DNA of 64,000 nucleotides from Labilibaculum sp. (GTDB lineage Bacteria > Bacteroidota > Bacteroidia > Bacteroidales > Marinifilaceae). The DNA lies in assembly GCF_963664555.1 (NCBI RefSeq), contig NZ_OY761461.1, positions 372,001 through 436,000 on the forward strand, in the 5' to 3' direction. Made by a program: the position numbers and the translations under genes. The notes beneath the pieces are model-generated. The model made no database searches. It saw nothing but the letters and a program-made list of their open reading frames with translations, and was not told where the DNA came from. This document shows, piece after piece, positions 26,283 through 35,088 of this stretch (its first letter is position 1; each line of letters starts with the position of its first letter).

Positions 26283-27105
26283 AAACCGTTTAAGATGGGT
26301 CTAAACGGGTTTCCGGTATTCTTAAGTAAAAAATAGACATGTTTATTTGGAAAATAATTTCGCTTGTGCCTTGTAAATAGGGATGTTCAACGAATAAGTG
26401 CATACTACAGAAAACCGGTTTAAGACGGGTCTAAACGGGTTTCCGGTATTTTTAAGCCAGTAAAAAGCTTATTTATTTAGAAAACAACTTTGCTTTTGCC
26501 CTATAAATAGGGGTGTTCAGCGAGTAAGTGCTGCATACAGAAAGCCGGTTTAAGACGTGTCTAAACGGGTTTATGGTATTCTTAAGTGAAAAATAAGCAT
26601 GTTTACTTGGAATAACAACTTCTCTTTTGCCTATAAATAGGGGCGTTCAGCGAATAAGTGCATAGTGCAGAAAGCCATTTTAAACGTGTCTAGACGGGTT
26701 TATGGTATTCTTAAGTAAAAAATAAGCATGTTTACTTGGAAAACAACTTCGTTTTTCACCTATAAATAGGGATGTTCAGCGAATAAGTGCATACTACAGA
26801 AAACCGGTTTAAGACGGGTCTAAACGGGTTTCCGGTATTCTTAAGTGAAAAATAAGCATGTTTATTTGGAATAACAACTTCTCTTTTGCCTATAAATAGG
26901 GGTGTTCAGCGGATAAGTGCATACTACAGGAAACCGGTTTAAGACGGGTCTAAACGGGTTTACGGTATTCTTCAGTAAAAAATAAGCATGTTTATTTGGA
27001 AAATAACTTCGCTTTTGCCCCATAAATAGGGGTGTTCAGCGAATAAGTGCAATATACAGAAAACCGGTTTAAACCTGCTTTAAAAGGGTTTCCTGTAGTA
27101 TTGAG
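26283..27105. repeat. non-coding tandem array, six 130-bp units plus a partial seventh
   Basis: Units start at 26283, 26412, 26542, 26672, 26801, 26931 and 27061, a period of 129-130 bp. Each begins with a dyad-rich block (AAACCGGTTTAAGACGGGTC and TAAACGGGTTTCCGGTATTC), then an A-rich AAAAATAAGCATGTTTATTTGG, then TATAAATAGGGGTGTTCAGC and GAATAAGTGCATACTACAG. No reading frame crosses it and the period is not a multiple of three. Imperfect copies of a 45-bp sequence (ATACCAAAACATA...) flank it at about 26168 and 27112. It ends 60 bp from the resolvase stop. Possible roles are resolvase or replication-initiator binding, or a set of small RNAs. Confidence 0.85.
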
Positions 27106-27168
27106 ATAAATTATATCAAAACATAGTTGTTAAGGCGTGTATTTTCAAGGGAAAATAAAAAGAGAGCT

Positions 27169-27804
27169 TTATAAAAACTCTCTTCTCTTATCAATTGCGC
27201 TTACTTTTTTACTAACCTTTGAAATGGTATGTCGGGAACATCCAAGCATGTTCTGAATATAATTGTAGCTTTTGCCATCAATGAGCAAACTCTCAATTTT
27301 TCCTTGAAGCTCAATATCTTCGGGGCGACCTTTATATTTACCTAATGATTTTGCCTTTTGTACACCTTCGGATTGTCTGCGCCTCCTATCCACATAATCC
27401 TTCCGAGCCGTAGCAGCCAATATATCCAGCATCATAGAATTAATGGCATCAAGTATTCGTTTCTGAAATTCATCTGTAGATTTGGCAAAATTGTAACTGG
27501 TAGGCAAATCCATTGATATTATTTTTAGCTTGTTGTTAATGATGATACTTTTTAACTTTTGCCAGTCGCTTTCAGACAATCTTGTTATCCTATCTATCTG
27601 TTCAATCAAAATTGCATCGTCCGGCTCTGCCATTTCTAACAATCGAAATAATTCAGGACGGTTCAATTTTGCACCTGATTCATTTTCTACAAACCAACCT
27701 GAAATTCTTATTTGCAAATTCCCTGCAAAATCAATTAATGTGCTTTTAGCTCTATTTGCATCCTGATCTTTGGTCGATGCTCTTAAATATCCATATACTC
27801 TCAT
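27169..27804 (-). CDS. serine recombinase (resolvase/invertase family)
   Basis: A 211-residue small serine recombinase. The nucleophile is Ser10 in YLRASTKDQD. The catalytic arginine region LIEQIDRITRLSESDWQKL follows, then helix E (MMLDILAATARKDYVDRRR), and a C-terminal HTH (GKSYNYIQNMLGCSRHTISKVSKK). Such enzymes resolve multimers or invert DNA. It is the last gene of the minus-strand group that includes the replication initiator and points directly at the 130-bp array, which could contain its binding sites. Confidence 0.88.
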   Translation of the reverse strand: MRVYGYLRASTKDQDANRAKSTLIDFAGNLQIRISGWFVENESGAKLNRPELFRLLEMAEPDDAILIEQIDRITRLSESDWQKLKSIIINNKLKIISMDLPTSYNFAKSTDEFQKRILDAINSMMLDILAATARKDYVDRRRRQSEGVQKAKSLGKYKGRPEDIELQGKIESLLIDGKSYNYIQNMLGCSRHTISKVSKKVSAIDKRREFL

Positions 27805-27955
27805 TACTTAGTGCATTTTATGTAGTTCTTTAATTATGGTGCATTAAACATTGATTTTTGTCCTTAATGCACCATTATATCTGTGGTTTCGCTTAGGTAT
27901 ACCTTATTTGCACCACCTTTTTTCTTGTGATTTTAGTTTAAAGCATACTCATAAA

Positions 27956-28312
27956 CTAGGATGCTTTTAAATAGGGAAACTGTTTTAAGTGTTCCTTGAT
28001 CAGATTATTAAACTTTTTATAGACTAAAACCGCAGTATCCCTGTTGGTATTTTCTTTTTTGATATACATCTCAAATGTTGATAGGTATTCATTTTGCAGG
28101 TGTTGATTTTTAGTAATCATCTTGTCAAGATCAATACCCATTAAATACACGATGGGATACCAGCTGTTTATAATAAGACCGTTACAATCCAGAATCTTTT
28201 CGATATTGTCAAAAATTCGGGAAGCGATTACAGAATCTTCTATCAGATCAATAATGATGTTTTCTTTTTTTGTACTCATTTTATCATTGTGCATATTCAA
28301 GCCTTGTATCAT
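27956..28312 (-). CDS. small protein of unknown function, coupled to the replication initiator
   Basis: A 118-residue, mostly helical protein (IIIDLIEDSVIASRIFDNIEKILDC, then VYKKFNNLIKEHLKQFPYL). Its start overlaps the 3' end of the replication-initiator gene by 29 bp, indicating translational coupling; internal ATGs at residues 7 or 12 are alternative starts. No family is recognised. Confidence 0.55.
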   Translation of the reverse strand: MIQGLNMHNDKMSTKKENIIIDLIEDSVIASRIFDNIEKILDCNGLIINSWYPIVYLMGIDLDKMITKNQHLQNEYLSTFEMYIKKENTNRDTAVLVYKKFNNLIKEHLKQFPYLKAS

Positions 28313-29696
28313 CAGGGCATTGGGTTAATAATTCGGTTTTGGTTCTCTTATCAAATTCATTGAGGAAGAAACGGGCATCAGCACCGTGGTAATATTTTTT
28401 CTTTCCTCCTATGGTTGCTATGATCGATGTTTTTCGACTCGGAACTCCTTTTATCTTTTTTCGGTTGGGGTTGGTGGTTCTTATCAGGTTGAATTCATTT
28501 CCTAAATCTTTAATCAGGTGTAATATTTCTTTTTCCTTTTGGCTTCGTTTGGCTTGCTTTTTCTTGGATACTTTCAGGTTATAAGCTTTATCCCTGCATT
28601 TTCGTTGATCGTTGCAATACTTGGAATCGCTTTTCTGACCTGTTATCTCTTTTCCGCACGTCAAACAGTATTTCTTTTTCTCTTTTCCCTCCCTGTGGTC
28701 GGTTGAATCCGCACATACAATACGTTGTGTATCTGTAACACTTTTTTTTGCGTTCGTATCTAAGCAGTTCCAGTTTTTCAGGTTTTCAAACCCTGTGTAT
28801 TCGTAACACTTTTTACTGCGTGTGAAAGCTGAAATCTCCAATAAAATCAAGCCTTTCAGAATGTTTTTAATGTCCCGTTTTGCATACGTTTTTATCAGCC
28901 TTTCCAGTGATTCTTTATTTCGTTGGCGGTCTGTGTTACTCCTTTGGTCTTTAATCCACCAATTGGGATTACGTAAGTCTTTAAATTTGCTTTTGTATTT
29001 GGTTGGCAGTCGTCTGGATGTTTTGATTTGCTCCCATTCAAAGAAAATTGTTTCATCAATGGGTTTCAGGAACTTATCGGCTATTAGCTTGCTTAATTTT
29101 TCACTATCCAGTAAATCGGCTAGGCTTTTGATTCCGTAGTTTTCAATGGCTCGCATTCGAATGAACTTTGTTTCAACTCTCAGTAGTTCAGCCTGTAATT
29201 TAGATTGTTCCGCTTTGTCGTAGAATTTGTAAGTCGCATTGGTGGTTTTGTAGGCATACCCGTAACCTGTTTTCCCGTTTAATTCCATCTCGGAACGTTG
29301 AGCACCTCGGCAGTACAGAATACTATCCAGAAAGGTTTTAGTATCAATCTTACAGGTGGATGTATCAAGGTTTAAGCCTATTTCAAAGCTTTTTAGCCTT
29401 GTTCTTTCAGATTTTACACCATAAGCCGATAACCTGTTAACGGCTTCTATGAAGTCCTCATAGGTAAAGCGGTTTGCATTGTGCTCACCATTATTAAAGA
29501 ACTTGTGAATAGAGCCTTTTATTTTCGCTTTTCCTTTGGGTTCAATAATGAAATCTAATCCTTTGTAATGTGCTCTTCTATTGCCAATTTCCTCTTTTGA
29601 ATCAACATCGGTAAGCACGGAGAATTTTAGCATTGGGTGTGTTTCCCAAAGGCTAAAATCAAAATCCGTTAGTTCTATGCTGATACCGTCGATCAA
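28284..29696 (-). CDS. phage-type replication initiation protein (rolling-circle type, tentative)
   Basis: A 470-residue protein. The N-terminal half has the pattern of filamentous/small-phage replication initiators of Bacteroidota: IKGSIHKFFNNGEHNANRF, LKSFEIGLNLDTS, TYKFYDKAEQSKLQAELLRVE (with candidate nucleophile Tyr in KFYDK) and TKFIRMRAIENYG. A zinc-ribbon-like CLTCGKEI...YCNDQRKC lies near residues 345-365, followed by a basic C-terminal region. The assignment rests on motif style, not on a search. It heads the group initiator / 118-residue protein / resolvase and is preceded by the HTH gene at 29909. Confidence 0.5.
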   Translation of the reverse strand: MIDGISIELTDFDFSLWETHPMLKFSVLTDVDSKEEIGNRRAHYKGLDFIIEPKGKAKIKGSIHKFFNNGEHNANRFTYEDFIEAVNRLSAYGVKSERTRLKSFEIGLNLDTSTCKIDTKTFLDSILYCRGAQRSEMELNGKTGYGYAYKTTNATYKFYDKAEQSKLQAELLRVETKFIRMRAIENYGIKSLADLLDSEKLSKLIADKFLKPIDETIFFEWEQIKTSRRLPTKYKSKFKDLRNPNWWIKDQRSNTDRQRNKESLERLIKTYAKRDIKNILKGLILLEISAFTRSKKCYEYTGFENLKNWNCLDTNAKKSVTDTQRIVCADSTDHREGKEKKKYCLTCGKEITGQKSDSKYCNDQRKCRDKAYNLKVSKKKQAKRSQKEKEILHLIKDLGNEFNLIRTTNPNRKKIKGVPSRKTSIIATIGGKKKYYHGADARFFLNEFDKRTKTELLTQCPDDTRLEYAQ

Positions 29697-29908
29697 TGGA
29701 GGAGGGGGCTAAAATAGAGGTGAGTTAATTGTCTGAAAAAGTATGTGTATGCGTAACACAAATACGTGCGTTTCCTTTGCTTATTTGAGCAGTTTTCGAA
29801 AAAAAACAGGCTTGAAAAAACCTGTGCATTCGTAACACTTTTATCTGCGTTTTTTGTTCTGTGATGATTGTAAATAAAAGTGTTTCCTGCGATTTTAGTG
29901 TATTGCTT

Positions 29909-30202
29909 TTATAGCTTGTCAGCGTATTTTGTACCGTCAAGATTTGCCATGATTTCCTCTTTTTTATAAAAGGCTCTATTTCCAAGTTTATAACGGTTCA
30001 GAATGCCTTTCTTAGCCCATTCATTTAAAGTAGGAGGGGAAATACTCAACCAGTCCATTACTTCTTTTGGACTTAATAATGTAGCTGAATTGTTAGGCTT
30101 AACATACCGTGCCAATTCTGATAATTTTTGATTCATAGCCATAAACTGTTTAAGGATATCGGCTGAACTCATTTCTGATACTTGTAATATTTTTTCGGTC
30201 AT
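29909..30202 (-). CDS. helix-turn-helix protein, excisionase-like
   Basis: A 97-residue DNA-binding protein of the HTH_17/excisionase type. SPKEVMDWLSISPPTLNEWAKKGIL is the winged-helix recognition unit and NRYKLGNRAFYKKEEI the wing. In Bacteroidota mobile elements such proteins act as recombination directionality factors or regulators. It lies between the XRE gene and the replication initiator on the same strand, and a decayed copy is present at 25976-26045. Confidence 0.8.
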   Translation of the reverse strand: MTEKILQVSEMSSADILKQFMAMNQKLSELARYVKPNNSATLLSPKEVMDWLSISPPTLNEWAKKGILNRYKLGNRAFYKKEEIMANLDGTKYADKL

Positions 30203-30240
30203 TGGTTTTATAAATTTTAAGATGAGTTGAATTGACTACA

Positions 30241-30477
30241 TTAAAGTTTCATTTTGTCGATCATCATATTAATGTCATTTGATTCTTTTCGGTATTCTTC
30301 AATAATATTTTGGGTTGCAATGAGAATTTTACGAACGGTTTCGTTTGATGGTATCTTGCTCCCCTTAAAAAACTGTGTTACAGTGGTTCTTGAGATTTTG
30401 CATTTTTTTGAAATCTTAGCTTTTGCTCCTCTTGGTAGCGTTTTCTCAAGTTCTTTTAATTTTATTTTATTTTGCAT
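30241..30477 (-). CDS. small HTH regulator (Cro-like)
   Basis: A 78-residue protein using the ATG at 30477; the frame extends upstream to 30564 but the added residues are unlike a DNA-binding protein. KISKKCKISRTTVTQFFKGSKIPSNETVRKIL is a clear HTH of the XRE/lambda type. It is divergent from the 215-residue XRE protein with 134 bp of operator-like sequence between, the layout of a phage-style lysogeny switch. Confidence 0.7.
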   Translation of the reverse strand: MQNKIKLKELEKTLPRGAKAKISKKCKISRTTVTQFFKGSKIPSNETVRKILIATQNIIEEYRKESNDINMMIDKMKL

Positions 30478-30512
30478 AGCTTTATGTGATAGTTTAGTTA
30501 ACAAATTGCAAA

Positions 30513-30585
30513 CAATACTACTATTTGGTATTACAAAACAACGCAAAATAAGCTTACAAAACAACTCAATCGGAGAGTAGTATTG
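30513..30585. promoter_or_regulatory. operator-like region between divergent regulators
   Basis: CAATACTACT (30513-30522) and AGTAGTATTG (30576-30585) are an exact inverted repeat. Between them TTACAAAACAAC occurs twice as a direct repeat (30531-30542 and 30554-30565). The block lies between the Cro-like gene and the XRE repressor gene. Confidence 0.55.
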
Positions 30586-30611
30586 TGTTTATTTTTAATA
30601 ATTATTGAGAA

Positions 30612-31259
30612 ATGACTGTATGTGAGCGCATTAAGAAAGTTAGAATTGAAGAAAAATTATCTCAAAATGAGTTTGCGGAAAGGTTAAATGTATCTCGATC
30701 AACTCTAATGTTAATTGAACAGGGAAAAAGAGAGGTTAATACAAAAGTACTTGAAGCTCTAAAAAGTGAATTTAATATTTCAGCTGATTGGGTGTTGTTT
30801 GGTTCCGATGTAGGTGTGAGTAATGATAGTGAAGAGCTGATTTTAAGAAGAATGCGTGAACTTTCAATGCTAACTCCTTGCTTAACACACTTTATGCCGT
30901 TTATAGAATCTTTGGAAAATTTTGCTCAAAAAGATAGTAAAACCTATGAGCGTATTAAGGCTATACGTACAGGCATGGATAAAATATCAGAAACTACCGA
31001 GCTAATTAATAATATTAAAACTAAAACGGAATATAGTTTGTTTGATAAAACTGGATTGAAGTTGTCTAGAATTATTGACCTCCAACTATGGGAGGTATTA
31101 AAAAAAGTACAAGAATTGACTAGGTATATTAATATATCAGATGCTGATACTTTACAGTCACTTGTGCCAATATATTACGACAATATAGAAAACTATTTAG
31201 GAGGATTGGAACAGCAAATAAACAACTTCCTAAAGCAACAGGATAAAGCAAAAGAATAA
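30612..31259 (+). CDS. XRE-family transcriptional repressor
   Basis: A 215-residue protein. Residues 1-60 are a classic XRE HTH (ERIKKVRIEEKLSQNEFAERL, then NVSRSTLMLIEQGKREV and ALKSEFNISADWVLFG). The C-terminal 130 residues are helical with no peptidase motif, suited to oligomerisation. It is divergent from the minus-strand HTH genes and probably represses one or both directions through the repeats in between. Confidence 0.85.
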   Translation: MTVCERIKKVRIEEKLSQNEFAERLNVSRSTLMLIEQGKREVNTKVLEALKSEFNISADWVLFGSDVGVSNDSEELILRRMRELSMLTPCLTHFMPFIESLENFAQKDSKTYERIKAIRTGMDKISETTELINNIKTKTEYSLFDKTGLKLSRIIDLQLWEVLKKVQELTRYINISDADTLQSLVPIYYDNIENYLGGLEQQINNFLKQQDKAKE

Positions 31260-31264
31260 CACAA

Positions 31265-31302
31265 GAAAGCCACACTGATAAGATTATCAATGTGACCTTT
31301 CT
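31265..31302 (+). terminator. terminator of the repressor gene
   Basis: GAAAGCCACACTGATA and TATCAATGTGACCTTTC form a long imperfect stem around AGAT. Similar hairpins occur after the DUF4276 gene (about 33270-33305) and, interrupted, at 38421. Confidence 0.6.
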
Positions 31303-31397
31303 ATATAGCTATGATTAAAGTTCAAAATCTTTTGTAATTTCATAACAAATAGTATTATTTATATCTTCGCCATTAGACCAAAACAGACAAATCTGAT

Positions 31398-32486
31398 ATG
31401 ATCACAAGATTAAAATTAGAAGGATACAAATCTATAAAGGAACTTGATATCCGATTAGAATCCATAAATATCCTATTGGGTAGCAATGGAGTTGGTAAGA
31501 GTAATTTTATATCCTTGTTTTCTTTATTAAGAAATATTTACCAACGAAATTTTCAGAATTATGTTGAAATAAAAGGAGGTTCGGATAGTTTATTGCATTT
31601 TGGAAAAAAACATACCCAAAGTATTAATATTGATATTTATTTTGGAAAAAATAATATTGATATGAATAGATTTGTTGTAAATCTAGAAAGTACACAAAAC
31701 GATTTAATTATCAAATCTATTGATACTGCATTTAAGCCAGAAATCAATTGGCATCCGCACAATTATGAACTAAATGTTCGTGAATCAAATTTTGCGAATA
31801 TCAGAAAAGGTCAAGCTTGGTACGTCAATGATTATTTACAGGAATTTGATGTTTATCACTTCCATGATACAGGCGACCAATCTCCTATGAAAGGCAAATG
31901 TAATATTGATGAGAACTTCAGGTTGAAGAGCGATGGTTCTAATATTGCAGCTTTTCTTTATTATTTACAGAAAAAACACCCCAAGAATTTTAAGAGAATA
32001 GAGATGACTATCCGATCAATAGCGCCATTTTTTGATCGTTTTGATCTACAACCTTCCCGATTAAATGAGCAAATCATTCAATTGGAATGGAAAGAATTAG
32101 GCTTTCCCGATGCCTATTTTAATGCTTATCATTTATCGGATGGTACTCTGCGGTTTATTTGTTTGGCCACGCTTCTAATGCAACCACAACCACCTAAAAC
32201 AATTATTATTGATGAGCCTGAATTAGGTCTACATCCTGTTGCAGTTAATAAGTTAGCTTCTTTAGTACGAAAAGTCTCAAAAACAAGTCAGGTAATTGTC
32301 TCTACACAGTCAATTAATTTCATTGATAATTTCAAGCCTGAAAATATCATCGTAACCGATAGAAAGGACAGTAGCTCAACTTTCAGAAGGCTAAATTCAG
32401 ATGAATTGGATACTTGGTTGAAGGAATACACGTTAAGTGATATCTGGGGAAAGAACGTATTCGGAGCACAACCCTATAACATGTAA
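31398..32486 (+). CDS. AAA ATPase of the ABC/OLD-like type (defence system component)
   Basis: A 362-residue ATPase. Walker A is GSNGVGKS at 28-35, the signature-like LSDGTLR at 246-252, and Walker B with D-loop IIIDEPELGLHP at about 269-280, followed by VIVSTQS as H-loop-like strand. This is the AAA_21 architecture seen in ATPase + nuclease pairs such as AbiL, PARIS and OLD relatives. The DUF4276 gene begins 2 bp after its stop. Together they form a probable ATP-regulated nuclease or toxin module against phage. Confidence 0.8.
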   Translation: MITRLKLEGYKSIKELDIRLESINILLGSNGVGKSNFISLFSLLRNIYQRNFQNYVEIKGGSDSLLHFGKKHTQSINIDIYFGKNNIDMNRFVVNLESTQNDLIIKSIDTAFKPEINWHPHNYELNVRESNFANIRKGQAWYVNDYLQEFDVYHFHDTGDQSPMKGKCNIDENFRLKSDGSNIAAFLYYLQKKHPKNFKRIEMTIRSIAPFFDRFDLQPSRLNEQIIQLEWKELGFPDAYFNAYHLSDGTLRFICLATLLMQPQPPKTIIIDEPELGLHPVAVNKLASLVRKVSKTSQVIVSTQSINFIDNFKPENIIVTDRKDSSSTFRRLNSDELDTWLKEYTLSDIWGKNVFGAQPYNM

Positions 32487-32488
32487 GC

Positions 32489-33145
32489 ATGAGTAGACTG
32501 GTATTTATTGTAGAGGGGCATACTGAAATTCTGTTAGTCAATAAGGTTATCATGCCTTATTTGCAAAAATTGGGACATACTGTAGCTTACAATTGTCAAA
32601 CAATAACCACGAACCGGAAACAGTTCAAAAAGGGAGGCGTTAGCAGTTATGGAAAATATAGAAAAGAGGTTCAAAACACATTATCACAAGGAAATGTTAT
32701 AGTGACTACATTAGTTGATTATTATAAGCTACCAACTGATTTTCCTGCTTATTCTGAAGACTCAAAACGTATTGATGATATCGAAACAGCAATTCACAAT
32801 GATTTTAATAAAAACCCAAATTTCATTCCTTACATACAAAGACATGAGGTTGAAAGTCTGATGTTTTCAAGTATGAAGGGGTTTGACTTTGTAATGGACG
32901 AACAGGATCAGCTCAACAAAGCACAACAAATAATTGATACATATCCAAACCCAGAAGATATTAATAACTCGCCAGAGACAGCACCATCAAAAAGATTGAT
33001 GAAAATATATAATTACGACAAAACTGGTGATGGAGAAATGATTTTTGAAACTGTGGGAATAGAGGCAATGCTTGAAAAATGTCCTCGATTTTCTAATTGG
33101 ATACAAACAATTATTAAAACTCTTGAAAATAATTACAACCTATAA
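32489..33145 (+). CDS. DUF4276-family protein (TOPRIM-like partner of the ATPase)
   Basis: A 218-residue protein. IVEGHTE at residues 7-13 has the conserved Glu of a TOPRIM-like fold, VTTLVDYYKLP (72-82) contributes the acidic strand with Asp77, and RHEVESLMF around 118-126 is the DUF4276 signature. Such proteins are predicted metal-dependent nucleases or nuclease-derived effectors and are usually coded next to an AAA_21 ATPase, as here with a 2-bp gap. Confidence 0.75.
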   Translation: MSRLVFIVEGHTEILLVNKVIMPYLQKLGHTVAYNCQTITTNRKQFKKGGVSSYGKYRKEVQNTLSQGNVIVTTLVDYYKLPTDFPAYSEDSKRIDDIETAIHNDFNKNPNFIPYIQRHEVESLMFSSMKGFDFVMDEQDQLNKAQQIIDTYPNPEDINNSPETAPSKRLMKIYNYDKTGDGEMIFETVGIEAMLEKCPRFSNWIQTIIKTLENNYNL

Positions 33146-33164
33146 TAAAACTTAACAGGGGCAA

Positions 33165-33241
33165 ATTGCCATTAGCTCGATAATGGGAGTACCAGTTAAA
33201 TAAGTATTTGTGCAAAAACTACGTCTTGTAGTGTGAGGCTA
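33165..33241 (-). pseudogene. fragment of a tyrosine integrase around the catalytic HxxR motif
   Basis: Read on the minus strand this codes for HTTRRSFCTNTYLTGTPIIE and a following LMAI. It matches HTARRSFCTNAYLAGVPVID in the intact integrase at about residue 365. Flanking sequence does not continue the domain. It is a relic of a related integrase, about 2.6 kb from the intact one. Confidence 0.8.
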
Positions 33242-33309
33242 TAGTCTTAAATATATCCTATAAAATACAAGTCACACCTGTAAGATTATTGATGTGGCTT
33301 TTTCATCTT

Positions 33310-33480
33310 TTGTTATCTCCGGTACTTTAAATAAGCCTTTCGCCTAATAAAAAATAACACGCAAATTTTAAATAGGCTTTTCTCTTAATTAAAAAAAAGT
33401 ACCGAAATTTTAAATAAGGATGTTTTCATTTAAAGAAAATCGGTTTTTCTTTAAATGAGAGCAGAAACGCCCAAATAAAT
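33310..33480. repeat. AT-rich short repeats and hairpin downstream of the ATPase pair
   Basis: The word TTTAAATA-GG recurs three times at about 40-60 bp spacing (near 33327, 33370 and 33410). A perfect hairpin follows, CATTTAAAGAAAA with TTTTTCTTTAAATG at 33427-33458. No gene is seen. Confidence 0.45.
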
Positions 33481-33491
33481 TAATCGGTCGT

Positions 33492-33735
33492 TGATTCCAC
33501 AATTAAAGATGATATTCGTTTATTATTAAAATTGCGAGATTTGTGTAAGATCTCGCAATTTCAAGATGTTTTTTTTGAATCCCATGATTTTAAATAAAAT
33601 TAGTTTATTGCTAGAATTGCGAGATTTGTGTAAGATCTCGCAATTTTAAGATGTTTTTTTTTATAATCACATTATTAAAAACTATATTCGTTTATTGATA
33701 GAAAAGCGAGATTTGTGTAAGATCTCGCAATTTTA
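33492..33735. repeat. three tandem repeats with GCGAGAT palindromes upstream of fic
   Basis: A unit of about 85-90 bp occurs three times. Each has TATTCGTTTATT-like sequence, then a palindrome GCGAGATTTGTGTAAGATCT followed by CGC, then AAGATG and a T run in the first two copies. The palindromes are at 33530-33560, 33615-33645 and 33704-33730. A fourth, longer version is at 35089-35123 just after fic. The last copy ends about 25 bp before the fic start, so these could be operators, stacked attenuators, or both. Confidence 0.75.
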
Positions 33736-33755
33736 ACAATTAATATGGGAAAGAT

Positions 33756-35054
33756 ATGATTGAGCAACCTCCAACATTTAAGCAAAGTGCTAATGCAATG
33801 AATCTAATGATTGAATTGCAAAATAATGGGTTATTAAAAAACATTCAGGATAGCTATTTGTATTGGGATAAAGTCAAGTATAAATCTAAAGATTATGAGC
33901 CTGAAAAATTATGGAATGCTGTGAAGCTTCATAGATTAATTAACAGCACTTCAGTTAGATTTGGAGGGTATAAGTTTTCTTTTATGCTAACTGATTTTAT
34001 ACAAAGAAGCTTGCATCGTTTTGATATGCATTTTGGCGGTACTTTGAGTAGTAATATCGGGATTGCCGAAACAGACAAGGAAAAATTTATTATTAGCTCA
34101 TTAATAGAGGAAGCAATTTCAAGTAGTCAAATAGAGGGGGCTAATACTACTCGGAAAAAGGCGAAAGAAATGATCCAAAAGGATCAAAAACCTAAAAGTA
34201 AAGATGAACTAATGATTCTGAACAATTTTGTTACAATGCAAGAAATAGCGGAGTGCAAGATGGAAGAAATTACACCTGAAAAAATACTTTTTATCCATCG
34301 TTTGATATCTAATAACACTTTAGATAATAAGACGGACGAGGGTAAGTTTAGGGAAAATAACGATATTTTTGTAGTTAATACTGCAAGTAGTGAGACGGTA
34401 CACACTCCACCTGATTTTACTGAAATTCCTGATTTGATGAATGATCTTTGTTCATTCTTTAATCATGATACAGATGATTTTATTCACCCAATTATTAAAG
34501 GTTGTATTATTCATTTTATGTTAGCATGGATTCATCCCTTTGCTGATGGTAACGGTAGAACATCAAGGGCTTTATTTTACTGGTATATGCTGAAAAAAGG
34601 CTACTGGATGACAGAATATTTGTCAATTTCACGGATAATTAAGGGGTCGAAAAACCAGTATGAAAAAGCTTTTCTTTATACAGAGTCAGACGGAAATGAT
34701 TTGAGTTATTTTATAACATACCACATAAGGACTATGGAAAAAGCCATAGATGCTTTAAAAATATACATTAACCGAAAGCAAAAAGAGGTCTCCCAAGCTT
34801 CGAAATTTTTAAAAATACCGTCTGTTAATGATAGAATGGCTCAAATATTGAAAATCATTTATGATGATTCAGATAGAGTTCTTAATACTAAGGAAATAGA
34901 ATCGAGATTTAGTATTTCCAATTACACGGCTAGGGCTGACCTAAGAAATCTTGTTGAATTAGGGTTTCTTGAGATTATTCAAGTCAATAAAAAGAAGCAA
35001 AACTTTATAAAGTCAACAAGCTTTGACAAAATAATGAAAACTCATAATTTATAA
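33756..35054 (+). CDS. Fic-domain protein (AMP-transferase type)
   Basis: A 432-residue Fic protein. The active site HPFADGNGR is intact at residues 260-268. The inhibitory-helix motif S-x-x-x-E-G is present at 123-128 (SSQIEG), so this is a class II, self-inhibited Fic enzyme that would transfer AMP from ATP onto a target protein. The C-terminal 80 residues form a winged helix (TKEIESRFSISNYTARADLRNLVELGFLEII), suggesting DNA binding and possible self-regulation through the palindromes upstream. Confidence 0.9.
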   Translation: MIEQPPTFKQSANAMNLMIELQNNGLLKNIQDSYLYWDKVKYKSKDYEPEKLWNAVKLHRLINSTSVRFGGYKFSFMLTDFIQRSLHRFDMHFGGTLSSNIGIAETDKEKFIISSLIEEAISSSQIEGANTTRKKAKEMIQKDQKPKSKDELMILNNFVTMQEIAECKMEEITPEKILFIHRLISNNTLDNKTDEGKFRENNDIFVVNTASSETVHTPPDFTEIPDLMNDLCSFFNHDTDDFIHPIIKGCIIHFMLAWIHPFADGNGRTSRALFYWYMLKKGYWMTEYLSISRIIKGSKNQYEKAFLYTESDGNDLSYFITYHIRTMEKAIDALKIYINRKQKEVSQASKFLKIPSVNDRMAQILKIIYDDSDRVLNTKEIESRFSISNYTARADLRNLVELGFLEIIQVNKKKQNFIKSTSFDKIMKTHNL

Positions 35055-35088
35055 AAAATAAAAGACAGCGTGTAAGTTGTCTTTTGTT

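Noticed and set aside
26283..27105. CRISPR array
   Set aside because: The repeat unit is about 130 bp and the whole unit is conserved, with no short repeats separated by unique spacers and no cas genes nearby.
29725..29985. 86-codon open frame overlapping the excisionase-like gene
   Set aside because: It lies partly inside the well-supported HTH gene in another frame and has no recognisable features.
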